Translations under genes and position numbers: made by a program | Notes under the pieces: generated by a model | Seen by the model: the letters and a program-made list of their open reading frames with translations, nothing else | The model's database searches: none | Told to the model about the DNA's origin: nothing | Assembly (NCBI GenBank): GCA_026936335.1 | Contig: JAPMXV010000019.1 | Coordinates: 214,373 to 278,372 of the forward strand | Source of the DNA: Mantamonas sphyraenae | Lineage: Eukaryota; CRuMs; Mantamonadidae | Reading direction: 5' to 3' | Length of the DNA stretch: 64,000 nucleotides | Shown here: positions 9,729 to 20,155 of the stretch, piece by piece | Layout: every line of letters starts with the position of its first letter | Position numbering within the stretch: position 1 is the stretch's first letter

Positions 9729-10862
9729 ATGGCTGTGTACGTGGCGGCAGCGGTGTATGCGCTGGTGCACGTGTTTGGAGAGAACAGCGAGTATGAGGGG
9801 GAAGAGGAGGAAGAGGTGGAGGAGGAGCAGGGTGAAGGGCAAGAGGCTGGAGGGTCGACCGCTGGGGACGGGACGGCCAAGGGAGGTGAAGAGGGCGGCC
9901 TCAAGTCACCGAGCAAGCCGATCTTGAAGAACTGGGATGCGTCGAGCATGAGCAGCATGAGCTTGGAGATTGGGAAGAAGGGAGAGGAGGGTGGAGAGGG
10001 CGGGTTGGAGGATGTGGAGCAAGAGGGCGGGCCGTTGGTGTTGGTGGGACCCAATGGGACGGGCAGACGAGAGGAAAAGGAAGCACCGCGAACGATGCTG
10101 TCGCTGGTGGAGCGTAGCGAGCTGGGAGACACGGCGGATGAGGGCCTGGTGGAGGTGGAGCGGTTCTTGGACGAAACGCGTTGGCAATGTCTGTGCAGGC
10201 CGCACTACACGGCAGGGAGCGGGCTAGCGTGCATTGTAAGTGTGTGGAACTTTCTGTACTCGACAGAGGGCCACGGGTTCCACCAGCCGTTGAGCCAGGA
10301 AGAAGCGCTGTTGATGCTTGGGTTCACGCCGCCTCTGGACGACCTGGACCTGCGTCAACACAGCAGCAACCAGACTGTGATGCACTGGTTTGATCGGTTG
10401 AACGTGCAGTACGGTGTAGAGGGCACGGCGCGGATGTTTTGGAAGAAACGTGGGTTGTGGCGGACGACGGTCGGGAGCGACGAGGTGCGGCGGAAGCTGA
10501 AGCAGGGGTTGCGCGAAGCCAACACGGCGTTTGTGTACCACTGTGAAGACCACTACCTGGTGCCGATTGGATACGAGGTGTCGCCGATCAGTCCGCACGA
10601 CAGCACGCGCAAGTCGCTGCCACACAATTCGACGACGACGTGGGTGGTGCTCGGGGACTCGGCCAAGGAGAGGGCACCGTTACGCAGTGTGCGCTTCAGT
10701 GTGATTGAGCGAGATTTGTCGTGCGAGAACCCCGAGTACTTTGATGTGCGACACCCGTGGCGGGGCATCCAGACGCGCAGCGAGGGCCGTGCGTCGAATA
10801 TGGGATCGAACGTGCATTGTGTGATGGTGTTTGCAGCCGCTGGGCAGCATGGGGATGTCTGA
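9729..10862 (+). CDS. BIVM: BIVM family protein (basic, immunoglobulin-like variable motif-containing)
   Basis: 377 residues, no intron. The N-terminal 150 residues are acidic and low-complexity. The conserved core begins near residue 150: the family hallmark ACIVSVWNFLYSTEGHG (Cys168), then QEEALLMLGFTPP, TVMHWFDRLNV, and YHCEDHYLVPIGYE (His275), followed by HPWRGIQTRSEGR. These blocks match the known BIVM family of animals and some protists, whose cellular role is poorly known. The spaced Cys and His in 'C..SVWN' and 'HYLVPIGYE' are reminiscent of papain-like/C39 folds; this is an inference, not an established activity. Start chosen at MAVYVAAAVYALVHV; an in-frame upstream extension would run through the divergent promoter. 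It is convergent with CCDC47, with 25 bp between stop codons. Confidence 0.85.
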   Translation: MAVYVAAAVYALVHVFGENSEYEGEEEEEVEEEQGEGQEAGGSTAGDGTAKGGEEGGLKSPSKPILKNWDASSMSSMSLEIGKKGEEGGEGGLEDVEQEGGPLVLVGPNGTGRREEKEAPRTMLSLVERSELGDTADEGLVEVERFLDETRWQCLCRPHYTAGSGLACIVSVWNFLYSTEGHGFHQPLSQEEALLMLGFTPPLDDLDLRQHSSNQTVMHWFDRLNVQYGVEGTARMFWKKRGLWRTTVGSDEVRRKLKQGLREANTAFVYHCEDHYLVPIGYEVSPISPHDSTRKSLPHNSTTTWVVLGDSAKERAPLRSVRFSVIERDLSCENPEYFDVRHPWRGIQTRSEGRASNMGSNVHCVMVFAAAGQHGDV

Positions 10863-10887
10863 GGGATTTGGGGATTTTCTAGTTCAA

Positions 10888-12381
10888 TTACTGCTTCATC
10901 ACCTTCATGGAACCCTTGGTCCTCCTGCGAAGCTCCTTCTTGCGCTTGCTGGCCTCGTACTTTTCGAGCTGTTTGGGGTCCATCTTCTTCATCATCTCCT
11001 TCTCCTCTTCGAGCTGCTTGCGCTTGCGCTCTTCGAGGCGGCGGGCAGCTTCCTCCTTGCGCTGTTCGTTGGTTTGCTTGGTGAGCTCGTCCTCGTAGGA
11101 GGAGCGGAGGTTCTTGGCGCGTGTTTTGCTGTTTGTGGAGAGGCGGATGTTGGGCAGCTGGTCGATGAGGGCAAAGAGGGCATCCATCCAGACCTGGAGG
11201 TCGGCCATCTTGTTCTTGCGGGGCAGGCGAAGGACGAGACGCATGGTCTGTTTGTGGGTGCTGAGCGGGTTGTGGTCGGTGACGTAGAGGTGCTCAAAGA
11301 GGTTGGGTTGCTGCTCAAAGGCGTCGCGGACTGGGGTGTTGATGAGGGAGGAGGCGCCGTCCTCGTTCTCGGAGATGAGGATCATCTTGGAGGGGAGGTT
11401 GAGCTTTTCGCCAGCGGTGCGGTAGGTCTTGCAGAAGTGGGCGATGTCCGAGTTGGATTTGCGGAGGGACTTTTCCTTCTTGGCAGCGGTGATGGCCATG
11501 ACAAACTGGGGCATGTCCTGGGGCGGGACAGCGACATCGATGACGAGCTGGTCGTGGGAGGCGGAAAACAGGTCCATGAACATGGCAAAGAGGTCGTGGC
11601 GGCCGACGAGGTCGAGGGTCATCTGGACGCAGTGGACGTTGATGCGGCCGGTGGCGGTGAGGCGGAATTCGCTGCTGGACTCGCTCTTGAGGACGTCTTC
11701 GCCCTGCTTGCCGAGGCCAACCTGGAAAAAGTTGTCGTCGAGGAGGGAGCGGTAGGTTTTGAGCCACTCATGCGCGATGCCCTTGTTGATTTGGCTGCCG
11801 ACGAGCCAATTGATGAGGTAGGCGACAATAAAGGCAATGCAGGCAATCTCAAAGGACCAGTCATCGGGACCAAAGATGCCCACGTAGCCTTGGGGACCGC
11901 GGAAGCCTGCGAGGTCACCCTGGGGTTGGGAGTTGAAGCGAGAGGCGTCTGCTTCCTCGGCGGCTTGATCAGGAGAGAGGTCACCTTGGAGCGGAACAGA
12001 GGCCGTTGTGTCGGCAGACTGAGCCGGGGCGGCGGTAGGGGCAGATTGGGAAGCCGAGGAAGCTGTAGCGGCGGCAGAGGGAGGCGTGTTTGTGGCGGTG
12101 GTGTGGTGACGGGGCACGCCCTCGAATTCGTCTTGGTCGTAGTCGTCGTCCTGGAACTCGTCCTGGAAGTCGGCTTGGGTGAGGGTTTGTTGGGCCTGCT
12201 GGTCTGCGGCAGGGGCGTGTGGGGCGGAGGGCTGAGCCTGTGTGGCGTGCGCAGAGGGCGGGCTTTGGGACGGGTCTTCGTCTGCGTATTCGTCGCCGTC
12301 CGAGTCGTTCTGGGCGTGGGCGAGGGTTGCGGAGAGCAGCAGGAGGGCGAGAAGAAAGAGGGAACGCATGGTGAGGGACAT
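10888..12381 (-). CDS. CCDC47: CCDC47 / calumin-like ER membrane protein
   Basis: 497 residues, close to the usual ~480. Order: signal peptide (LFLLALLLLSATLAHAQ), an acidic luminal segment with DDDYDQDEFEG and low-complexity A/S/T/P, one transmembrane helix (IACIAFIVAYLINWLVG, about residue 180), then the cytosolic domain (DLVGRHDLFAMFMDLFS, DMPQFVMAITAAKKEKSL, LFEHLYVTDHNP). A Lys/Glu/Arg coiled tail ends MKVMKQ. CCDC47 is a subunit of the PAT complex, which works with the ER translocon in multipass membrane protein insertion. That role fits a genome coding several giant polytopic proteins nearby, though no direct link is shown. The alternative start MRSL lies 12 bases downstream at 12369. 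Confidence 0.93.
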   Translation of the reverse strand: MSLTMRSLFLLALLLLSATLAHAQNDSDGDEYADEDPSQSPPSAHATQAQPSAPHAPAADQQAQQTLTQADFQDEFQDDDYDQDEFEGVPRHHTTATNTPPSAAATASSASQSAPTAAPAQSADTTASVPLQGDLSPDQAAEEADASRFNSQPQGDLAGFRGPQGYVGIFGPDDWSFEIACIAFIVAYLINWLVGSQINKGIAHEWLKTYRSLLDDNFFQVGLGKQGEDVLKSESSSEFRLTATGRINVHCVQMTLDLVGRHDLFAMFMDLFSASHDQLVIDVAVPPQDMPQFVMAITAAKKEKSLRKSNSDIAHFCKTYRTAGEKLNLPSKMILISENEDGASSLINTPVRDAFEQQPNLFEHLYVTDHNPLSTHKQTMRLVLRLPRKNKMADLQVWMDALFALIDQLPNIRLSTNSKTRAKNLRSSYEDELTKQTNEQRKEEAARRLEERKRKQLEEEKEMMKKMDPKQLEKYEASKRKKELRRRTKGSMKVMKQ

Positions 12382-12440
12382 GTGTTGTGCGTTGGAATGG
12401 GTTGGAAGCACTGGTGCAGGCAACAGGACACAGGAGAAGA
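12382..12440. promoter_or_regulatory. Shared promoter region between divergent genes
   Basis: 59 bp separate the CCDC47 start (12381) from the proposed ATG of the IQ-motif gene (12441). No recognisable box is seen. It is inferred from the head-to-head arrangement. Confidence 0.35.
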
Positions 12441-15400
12441 ATGGTGAGGGAGGAGAAGGGCATCGGGATGATGTGGCAGTGGGATGGCGTGGAGGAGGGG
12501 ATGGTGTGTGCGTGTGGGGCTGACACGTGTGCAGTCGAACGTGCCGGTGCCGGTGGTTCTGGGGCGCAAGAGCAAGAAGAAAGGCGGGAGCACAGTAGAC
12601 GATCCTGTGGTGCAACAAGGAGGTGAGTTGGGGGGGGAGGGTGTGATGGGCGATGGGCGATGGGTAGGGAGGAGGACGGATGAGGGCTGACAGCGGGTGC
12701 AGACGGATCGCAAGCGCCAGTGAAGCGGATCGTGGTGAGCGGGAAGAAAAAGCGCGGCGCCAACGCAAAGAGCAGCTTGTCGAGCAAGCTGACGAGATAC
12801 ACAGGAGAAAGCAAGGGAGAGGAGAGTGTGGAGGAAGAGGAAGGGATGGTAAATCCAGAGTTGATGGCGCTGCTGTAAGTGAAGAGCGGGAGAGGGAATT
12901 GGAGACGGGTGGTTGGCGCGCATTCAACGGGCAGGGTGTGGGAGAGCAAGGAGAGGACTGACACGGAGAATGGGTGGACGGACCACTGCACGGATGGGTG
13001 TGTGAGGACAGAAACAAGGTTTCGGGTGGAGTGGGCGCTGTACAGGGGAGCGGGGTGGAGGAAAGGCAGGCGGGCGCAAGAAGCGACACGCGGGAGTGAC
13101 ACGAAAGAAGCGACACAAGGAAAGCGAGGGAGGGGAGGAGGGAAACAGAGTGGAGGAAGGTGGGGAGGAAAGGGCTGGGAATGAGCAGGCGGAAGAAGGG
13201 AATGCGGAGGAGGTGCCGAGTGTGCAGGTGCTCAAAAAGGGTGGGCAACGACGAAAGAGGACAAGGAAGAGCAGTTTGGGGGAGAGCAGAGGGAACAAGG
13301 GACATACAGACGCGCTGGAGAAGCTGAGGCAAGTGAAAGAAGAAAACAGAGAGTTGCTGGGTCGCGGGAGCATGTCGACAGGGACACGGGAGAGTGGGAA
13401 TGGGGCACCTGGGCGCGGGCGCACTGGGCCGCGCGGGCGAGTGTCGAGCGGACGAAGCAAGAGAAAGGCGACAAGGACGGGGAGCAAGGAGGGTCAAAGA
13501 GTGAAGGAGGCGGAGGAAGCAGTGCAGGAGGTTGCACGCAAGCCAGCTGTGCCGGTGATGAAACGGCGGGTGAGCAAGGGAAAGAAACGGAAGGGGCCGC
13601 GGAAGCACAAAGCACAAGCGTCGCAGGAGGAGAAGGTGGAGGAGAAGATCGCTTCTGTGCTGGGAGAGTTGGATGATGGGGATGAAAGCAGTGGAAGTGA
13701 GGATGGGTATTCGAGCAGTGATTTTGAGGAGGAGGAAGGAAAGGTGGGGGCGGGCGTGGCAGGCAAGGCTGGGAAGGGGTCTCAGAAGCAAGACGGGGAG
13801 AGTGGTACGACGACAACGACGACAACGAGTACGACGACCACGACGACGACCGCAACGACAGCATTGGATGCGCTGAGTGATACGAGCAGCAGTAGCGAGG
13901 AGGAGGAGGCGGCGGCCGGGGTTGATGATTTGAGCAGCACAAGCAGTAGCGAGGATAGTGACGAGGATGAGGATGATGATGACGTGGGAGTGGAGGCACT
14001 GGCGGAGGCTGTGAGGGGGAAGGGCACGGGCAAGGGGAAAGGGAAAGGGAAGGGGAAGGGGAAAGGGAAAGGGAAGGGGAAGCTGGTGCCTGTGGTGACG
14101 CCTGGGAAGGGGGAACGAGGCGGCGTGTTGAACAAGGTGCACGTGGCGAGAGGAAAGTCGGGAGAGGAGAAGGAAGAGCAAACGGGAGAGGAGGAGTCGA
14201 AGCCGAAACGGGTAGACACACACAATGTGGGGTACAAACCGCTGTTCCGACCGTGGGACTCGTCGCGGCTGGAGAAGCCAAAGACAGAGGAGGAGAAGAA
14301 GCGGGCAGAAGCAAGGGCGCGTGCGGAGGAAGAGCGGAAAAAGGCACTGAAAGCCAGACCAGGCATGCGGGAGTACATCCGACAGCAGCGGGCAGAGGCG
14401 AAGAAGAAGGCAGCGGCGGAAAAGGCAGAGCGGGAAGAGTTGGAGAGGAAGCGTGCGGAGGCGCTGCAGGAGATTGAAGACATGCGGCGACGGGAGAGGG
14501 AGGAACTTGCGGAGAAGCGGAAGAAGGAACGAGAGGAGCGTGAGAAGCGACTCAAGGCTGAGCGTGCGGCCGCGATGGAGAAACGCAAGGTGCGGGAAGG
14601 GATTTTCATCCCCGGGGGTGTGGTGCATGTGGATAGGAGGGGGAAGAGGGAAGGATGGGCAAAGAGGACGGGGAGGACTCGGAGGAGGAAGAGGAGCAGG
14701 AGGAGGAGGTTGTGGTTGTAGGTCACAAGGGTAGGGGAGACCGTGGCGCGGGAAGTGTGTACCTGGAGGTTCCTCGAGGAGGGGCAGGATGGCAGGAGAG
14801 GGAACGGGACGAGGACACGCGGAGCGTACGGTCGATCAGCTCGCAGCGAAGCGCGGCAGCTGTGGAGCAGCTTATGGAGGCGATGAAGGTGGGCACGGCG
14901 ATGAACGGAAACAGGAAGCAGCCGGAGCAGCTGTTGGCCAGGCTGCAAAGGGAAAGGACGTCGCTGCTGCACAGGATGCGCGAGACGCGAAAGTTTACGC
15001 TGGAGAAGCTGCGAAACGTGGAGGAGAATGCACGTGCGATGCAGGAGGAGGACGGGAGAGAGGAGAGGGGGGAGCGGATGCCCGAGCGAGAAGCAGCTGT
15101 GTTTGGATATGCAGGAAACGCACGGAACGACGACGCGAGGCTGCAACGAGGGATGAACGCACGGCTGAGCACAGGGCACACGGACGCGAGCAAGAGGCGG
15201 AAGCAGGATGGGACGATGGAGCGACTGAAGCGTCTTCAAAGACGTATGGCAGGGATGGACGAGCGTGTGCGCGCGCTGCGCGAGGATGGGCCGGCGATGG
15301 GGTATGAAGAGCAGGAGCAGGAGCAGGAGGGTGTGGTTGAGGAGGAGGAGGAGGAGGGCGGAGATTGATATGCTGGAGGTGGTGCCGGTGGGGGTCATGA

Positions 15401-18400
15401 AGATCAGCGAAGTTGTACACCGGCAGACACACGAACGGCAACGAAAGGCAGCGACGGCGATCCAGAAAACGTTTCGCGGACACAAAGAACGCAAGGAGAT
15501 GAGCGAGAAGAGACGAAGGCTGAGGATGCAGGCGAGAGCGTATCCAGAGGACCGTGTAGATGAGGGCGGTGTAGGGATGCGTGACGAGGAGCTGCTGCAG
15601 ATGTACGGGCGGGATGTGAACGGGCATCCAATCGACATGGCAGCAGTGATGGGCGATGAGTTTGAGGATGAGTGGGGAGAAGAGCAGGAGGAGGAAACGT
15701 TGGAAGAGGAGCTGTGGACGGTTGAAAAGGCGATGGAGCTGCTGCGGAAACGGGGTGGGCGTGCGTGGACAGGAGATGAGGGAGGAGAGCAGGCGTCTCA
15801 GCTTGTGCGTGAAGACCAGCAAGACGAAATGGGAGTGCTGGATCTGTTCTTTCGGAAGCAGGAAGAGTTTCGTGTGGCTGAAGAAGAAGCGGCAATGGCA
15901 AGGAAGCGGGAAAAGGCGCAGGAAGAGGAGGCTGCGGCTGCGGCGGAAGCGGCGGAGGCTGCCAAGAGGGAGAAGGAACTGGAGGTTGTGGATGCAGTGT
16001 CAGAGCAGGTGTTGGAGGAGGTGTTTTCCGGGTACGAGGAGGCAATGAGGGAACGGCTTGAGGAAATGATGGAGGCTCGTATGGAGGCGTTGGAGAAGAG
16101 TGATGGCGTGGGCAGCGGGCTGCAGGGGCCCGTGCCAGGGAAGGAGGAGGGGTTGAAGGTAGAGGAGGTGGAGGCGGAGGATTGGGTGGAGGAGGAGGAG
16201 GAGGAGGAGGAGGATGAAGAGTGGGAGGAAGAGGATGAGGAGTGGGAGGAAGAGGAGGAAGAAGATGAGGAGGAGGACGACGAGCGGCTGTCGCCGCAGT
16301 CGATTGCAAGGAAGCTGACGGCGGAGATCGACTACCTGTCGGCGATAGACTATGCACACGCGCAGTTGTCGCGTTTGGAGAAGGAGCGTGAGCTGAGCAT
16401 GGCCGAGAACGAAGTGATGGCAATGGCGCGGATTATTGAGCAGCAGAAGAACGCAATGGCAGCGAAGGAGCTGCAGGAGATGTTTGCGCAAAGACTGGCG
16501 GCTGTGGAGGCGGAGGAGAGGCGAGGGGAGGAGGAGCAGCACATGCTGGAGGTGCACAGGCAAGTGATGCAGGAGGACCTGATGGTGGAGCAGATTGTGC
16601 AGGCGTGCATGGAGAGCGTGGTGCGGGAGCTCGTGGATGGGGCAGTGGACTCTGGGGCGCAGATTGTGGCTACGCAGGAGCTTGCGCGGGACGAGAGGGT
16701 GGCCAAGATGTGCGAGATTGCGGTGCAACAGGCGTTGCTGCAGTGCAGTCAGTGGGAGTTGGATGCGCTGGTGAGCAAGGAGACGGAGCGTGCTGTGGGC
16801 GCGGCGCGTGTGGAGGACGAGCTGGCGGAGGAGATGGTGGGAATGGCGGTGGAGAGTGTGAGCGAAACGCTACTGGAGCAGGTGATGGAGGTGCTTGCGG
16901 CGGAAGAGGGGCGTGCGCAGGATCGAGACACGGAGCTGCGGGAGTGGAAGGAACAGCAAACGGCGCTGATGGTGGCGGACGCAGTGGACCAGGCGATGGA
17001 AAGGGTTGTGGCGGCGGAACTTGGGGAATTGGTGTCCAAGGAGCGGGAGCGGCGTGTGGAGCGTGTGCGGGAGGAAGAAGAGGCGTGCGATGCAGCTGTG
17101 GAGGAGGCAGAGGAGGCACTTGTGAAGTGGGCATTTGAGGAGGCAGTGGACAAGGCAGTGCGGGAGGAAACAATGGCGGAGATGAGTGTGTCTGTTGCGC
17201 TGTGGAGCGTTGTGGAAGCGGAGGTGCAGGAGATGGTGGGGCAGGTGAGCGGAGAAATGGCTAACGAGAGGCATTTGGTGGACACATGCGTGCAGTTTGT
17301 GATGTACACTGTGGTGCAGGAAGTGCTAGAAGGACAGGTGGACGTGGCAGCAAGCCAGGCGGCCACAGAAACGACGGTTGTGGAGGAGGCGGTGCGGCGT
17401 GCGCTGGAAGAGGTGACAAAGGAGCGTGTGGAGGCGTGGAGCGAGGCGGTCGGGGTGGAAGAGGCGCTTGTGGAGGAGGCTGTGAGACGTGCGGTGGAGG
17501 CGGTGGAAGGAAGCGTGGTGGACGGCCTGGTGGAGAGTGTGCATGCAGAAGCTGCGGCAAGCGCAAAGGAAGCGCTGGCAAAGGTTGCAGATGCGCTGGT
17601 GGAGCAACTGTTGGAGGAGGCTGTGGCGGAAGCAAGCACGGTGGAGATTGTGGGAGAGAGGGCGAGCGCCGAGCTGGAGGTGGAAGCGGTGGAGGAGGCC
17701 GTGGCTGCGGTAGCGAAGGAGGAGGGAGCCGCACGGGAGGTTGTGGAGGAGATGGAGAGGGATGTCGTGGGGGAGGAGGCAGAGTCTGTGGCGAGCAAGG
17801 TGGTGGGTGAAGAATGGGCTGCGGCAGAAGTTGTGGAGGCGGTTGTGGAGGAGGTTGTGGAGGAAATGGCACGTGCAGAGGCAGCAGGCAATGCGGCGGA
17901 GGAGAAGGAGGCGCTTGCGGAGGAGGTGGCCGAGGCGATCCTGGAGGAGCAGATGGACGTGCTTGTGGAAGAGGTGATGCAGACACAGCGAGGGAAGCGC
18001 GAACGTGCGGCGAATGAGGACGAGGTGGTGGACAGGTTGCTGGAGGAGTTGTTGACGGCGGCGGTGGTGGACAGCCTTGCAAGTCGGCGAGCAGCAGAGG
18101 AGCGGTGGGCAGGGGAAGAGGCGGCGCGTGCGCGGAAGCTAGTACGTCCGCCGAGATTGAATCTTGTGGATGTGGGCAAGGAGGACGGGGACGGAGATGA
18201 GGACGTGGAGGAAGAGCGGGTTGGAGATGAGGCGGGTGGAGTGCAGACGACACCGCGGCCAGAGGCGCTGCAGACGACGCCGCGGCCGTCGCTGCGAGAC
18301 GAGGCTGTGCCTGCAGGGGAAGCATTCAAGGTGGAGGCGGAGGCGGAGCTTTCCGGGGCGGAGTCGGAGTCTGCAGAGGGAGGAGCGCCGCCGGCAGCGT

Positions 18401-18960
18401 TGATGGAGTATGTGAGGGAGCTGTTTGGACACATGGGCCTGTGGGAGGAGGAGGTGGAGTTGCCAATGGCGCAGCTGGACTTTGAGGAGTACCTGAAGAT
18501 GGAGCGTGCGCGTGCAGAGGTGTCTGAGGTGTCTGAGGTGGAGCAGATGCGGAACAAGTTGTACTTTGATGCGGTGAACCAGGCGCTGCTGGCAATCGGG
18601 AGCGAGGGAGTGAATGCGCCGCTGGGAGTGGGTGGACGGCGACAGCGGCGGCTGAGTGTACCGTCGCGACTGAGTGCCCAGGGGCTGGCGGCGCTGGTGG
18701 GTGAGCGTGTGGCGTCGTGGATGGGCCACGGGGCGAGCGGGACGGAACGGCAGGTGCAGGAGTTGGAAGCGCAGTGGGCAGTGGGGGAGGAGGAGGAGGA
18801 GGTTGCGCTGGTGTTTGAGATTGCGGATTCGCTGTTTGATTCTTTGTTGGGAGACACGGTGCAGAGTTTCAACCGTGTGGAGGCAGTGAAGCAAGGGCGG
18901 GAGGCACGTCGTGGAAGTGGAGGGGGTGCAGGGCGAGTGCGTGAGCGGGGATCGATGTGA
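12441..18960 (+). CDS. Giant acidic IQ-motif coiled-coil protein, possibly CEP350-related at the C-terminus
   Basis: About 2,000 residues; gene structure tentative. Proposed 5' end: ATG at 12441-12443, intron 12444-12534, exon 12535-12622 (SNVPVPVVLGRKSKKKGG), intron 12623-12702, exon from 12703. A GTAAGT donor lies at 12875, and the path from there to the clearly coding frame at about 13075 (GGRKKRHAGVTRKKRHK) is unresolved. Further frame changes occur near 14640 (a 47-nt intron 14590-14636 would fit) and in a GAG run near 15345. Content: K/E-rich repeats, a Thr run, a KGKGKG run, a long charged helix with LFRPWDSSRLEKP, one IQ motif (AATAIQKTFRGHKER, about 15450), an acidic run near 16200, then Glu/Val/Ala-rich helices to about 18100. 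The last 120 residues (QVQELEAQW...FEIADSLFDSLLGDTV) recall the CEP350 C-terminus. A centrosomal/ciliary scaffold binding calmodulin or centrin is inferred. Confidence 0.6.
13806..14083. repeat. Coding microsatellites: ACG (Thr) run and GGGAAA (Gly-Lys) run
   Basis: Two low-complexity tracts inside the IQ-motif gene. An ACG/ACA-type Thr run lies at about 13806-13862, and a purine-only (GGGAAA)n tract at about 14016-14083 encodes alternating Gly-Lys. Such tracts are expansion-prone and are also where assembly errors are likely. Confidence 0.7.
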
Positions 18961-19015
18961 TTGGGTGATTGGGTAAGGGGGAATGTACAGGGAGATGAAA
19001 GGAGATTGGAATGCA

Positions 19016-20065
19016 ATGTTTGGGCGTGTGTGTGTGTGTGTGTGTGTGTGTGCGGTGGCGGAGGCACCGGGAAAGGCTCCGATGTCGAAAATCTCGCGGA
19101 CGGGAAAGAGTGTGCGGTATTGTGCGGATCTGGTGAAGAGGTACGACTATGAAAGCTATGTGTGTGCGCTTTTTCTGCCGGCAGAGGCACGGGAGGGGGT
19201 CTTTGCGCTACGGGCGCTGAATGTGGAGGTGGCCAAGATTCGGGACGTGGTTTCGTCGGAAATGACGGGCAAGATGCGGACAGTGTGGTGGCAAAAGGCA
19301 GTAGACGATATGTATCGCGGGGGAAAGGTGCGAACGGATGCGGTGCCGGAGCATCCGGTGGCGCAGACGCTGCATCGAGCGGTGCAGCGCTTCGGGCTGA
19401 CGAAACGGTGGATCCAGAGGCCAATTGAGGCGAGGGTAAGTGGAGGCTGGGGGGAAGGGGTGCGAGGGCGAGAGACAACAGGTGTGGGAGGGAGTGGGGG
19501 CAGGCGCTGACTCGTAGGAGGACAGCGGAAGGAATTGGAAGGGCAGGTGGTTCACAGGGTGGAGGATCTGGAGGAGTACGCGGAGCAGACGGCGTCGTCG
19601 GTGCTGTATTCGTCGCTGGAGTGCGTGGGAGACACAAGCATTGGTTCGGATCATGTGGCGTCGCATGTGGGCAAGTGCAACGGGATAGTGACGGCGCTGC
19701 GTGGGACGCCGTGGAATGCGCAGCACCGGCGGACGGTTTTGCCGTCGCAATTGATGGCAAAGCATGGGATGGTTCAAGAGGAGTTGTACGAAGGGTTGGT
19801 GACGGACGCGACGTTGGAGGTGGTGTACGAATTGGCGTGCGCGGCAAAGGCGCACCTGGAGCACGCGAGGGAGCTGAGCGGGGACATGGGCCAGGTGAGC
19901 AAGCGAGTGATGCTATCGGCAGTGTTTGCACAGAACTACCTGGAGCGATTGGAGCAGGCCAATTTCAACGTGTTTGACTCGCGGATGAACCAGAGGCAGC
20001 AGGGGCTGCACTCGTTCTCGCTGTACTGGGAGGTGTTCCGGGCGGCAAGGGAGCAGACGTTCTGA
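19016..20065 (+). CDS. NDUFAF6: NDUFAF6-like complex I assembly factor (squalene/phytoene synthase fold)
   Basis: About 319 residues from two exons, 19016-19435 and 19526-20065. The intron 19436-19525 has donor GTAAGT and the GGACAG acceptor, phase 0; using the TAG eight bases upstream would break the frame. NDUFAF6 proteins keep the isoprenoid-synthase helical fold but serve in mitochondrial complex I assembly. Landmarks: CADLVKRYDYESYVCALFLP, RALNVEVAKIRDVVS, KMRTVWWQKAVDDMY, LEEYAEQTASSVLYSSLE, ASHVGKCNGIVTALRGTPWN and the VLPSQLMAKHG region. Aspartate-rich DxxxD metal motifs of true prenyl synthases are not evident, which favours NDUFAF6 over phytoene synthase. The N-terminus contains a (GT)n-encoded Val-Cys run; the downstream Met (MSKISRTGKSVRY, 19082) may be the real start. 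Confidence 0.88.
19022..19052. repeat. (GT)n microsatellite at the 5' end of NDUFAF6
   Basis: About 13 GT units. If translated from 19016 they give a Val-Cys run, which is unusual in a presequence. It may instead be 5' UTR if translation begins at 19082. Confidence 0.75.
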
Positions 20066-20155
20066 GCACATGTTGGTGGGCCAAGGGGTGTGGGAAAGTG
20101 GGGAGTGGGGATTGGCGCGCGCGAACGAATCCATTGTTTTTTTGAGCTTGAGACG

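Noticed and set aside
14016-14083. GGGAAA tract as a telomere-like repeat
   Set aside because: It is in frame, encodes Gly-Lys alternation inside a lysine-rich protein, and lacks a T-containing telomere unit.
12382-14628. Upstream extension of the CCDC47 minus-strand open frame (Pro/Ser/Leu-rich, about 750 codons)
   Set aside because: It is antisense to the lysine/glutamate-rich IQ-motif gene. It lacks domains, and a signal peptide at 12381 marks the real CCDC47 start.
16749-19931. Minus-strand open frame of 1,060 codons, Ser/Ala/Thr-rich
   Set aside because: A mirror of the GAG/GTG-rich coding strand of the IQ-motif gene and NDUFAF6. Composition follows from the complement, and no domain or start context is seen.
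19016-20065. Phytoene or squalene synthase
   Set aside because: The fold matches, but the aspartate-rich metal motifs of active synthases are not evident and the length and blocks fit NDUFAF6.
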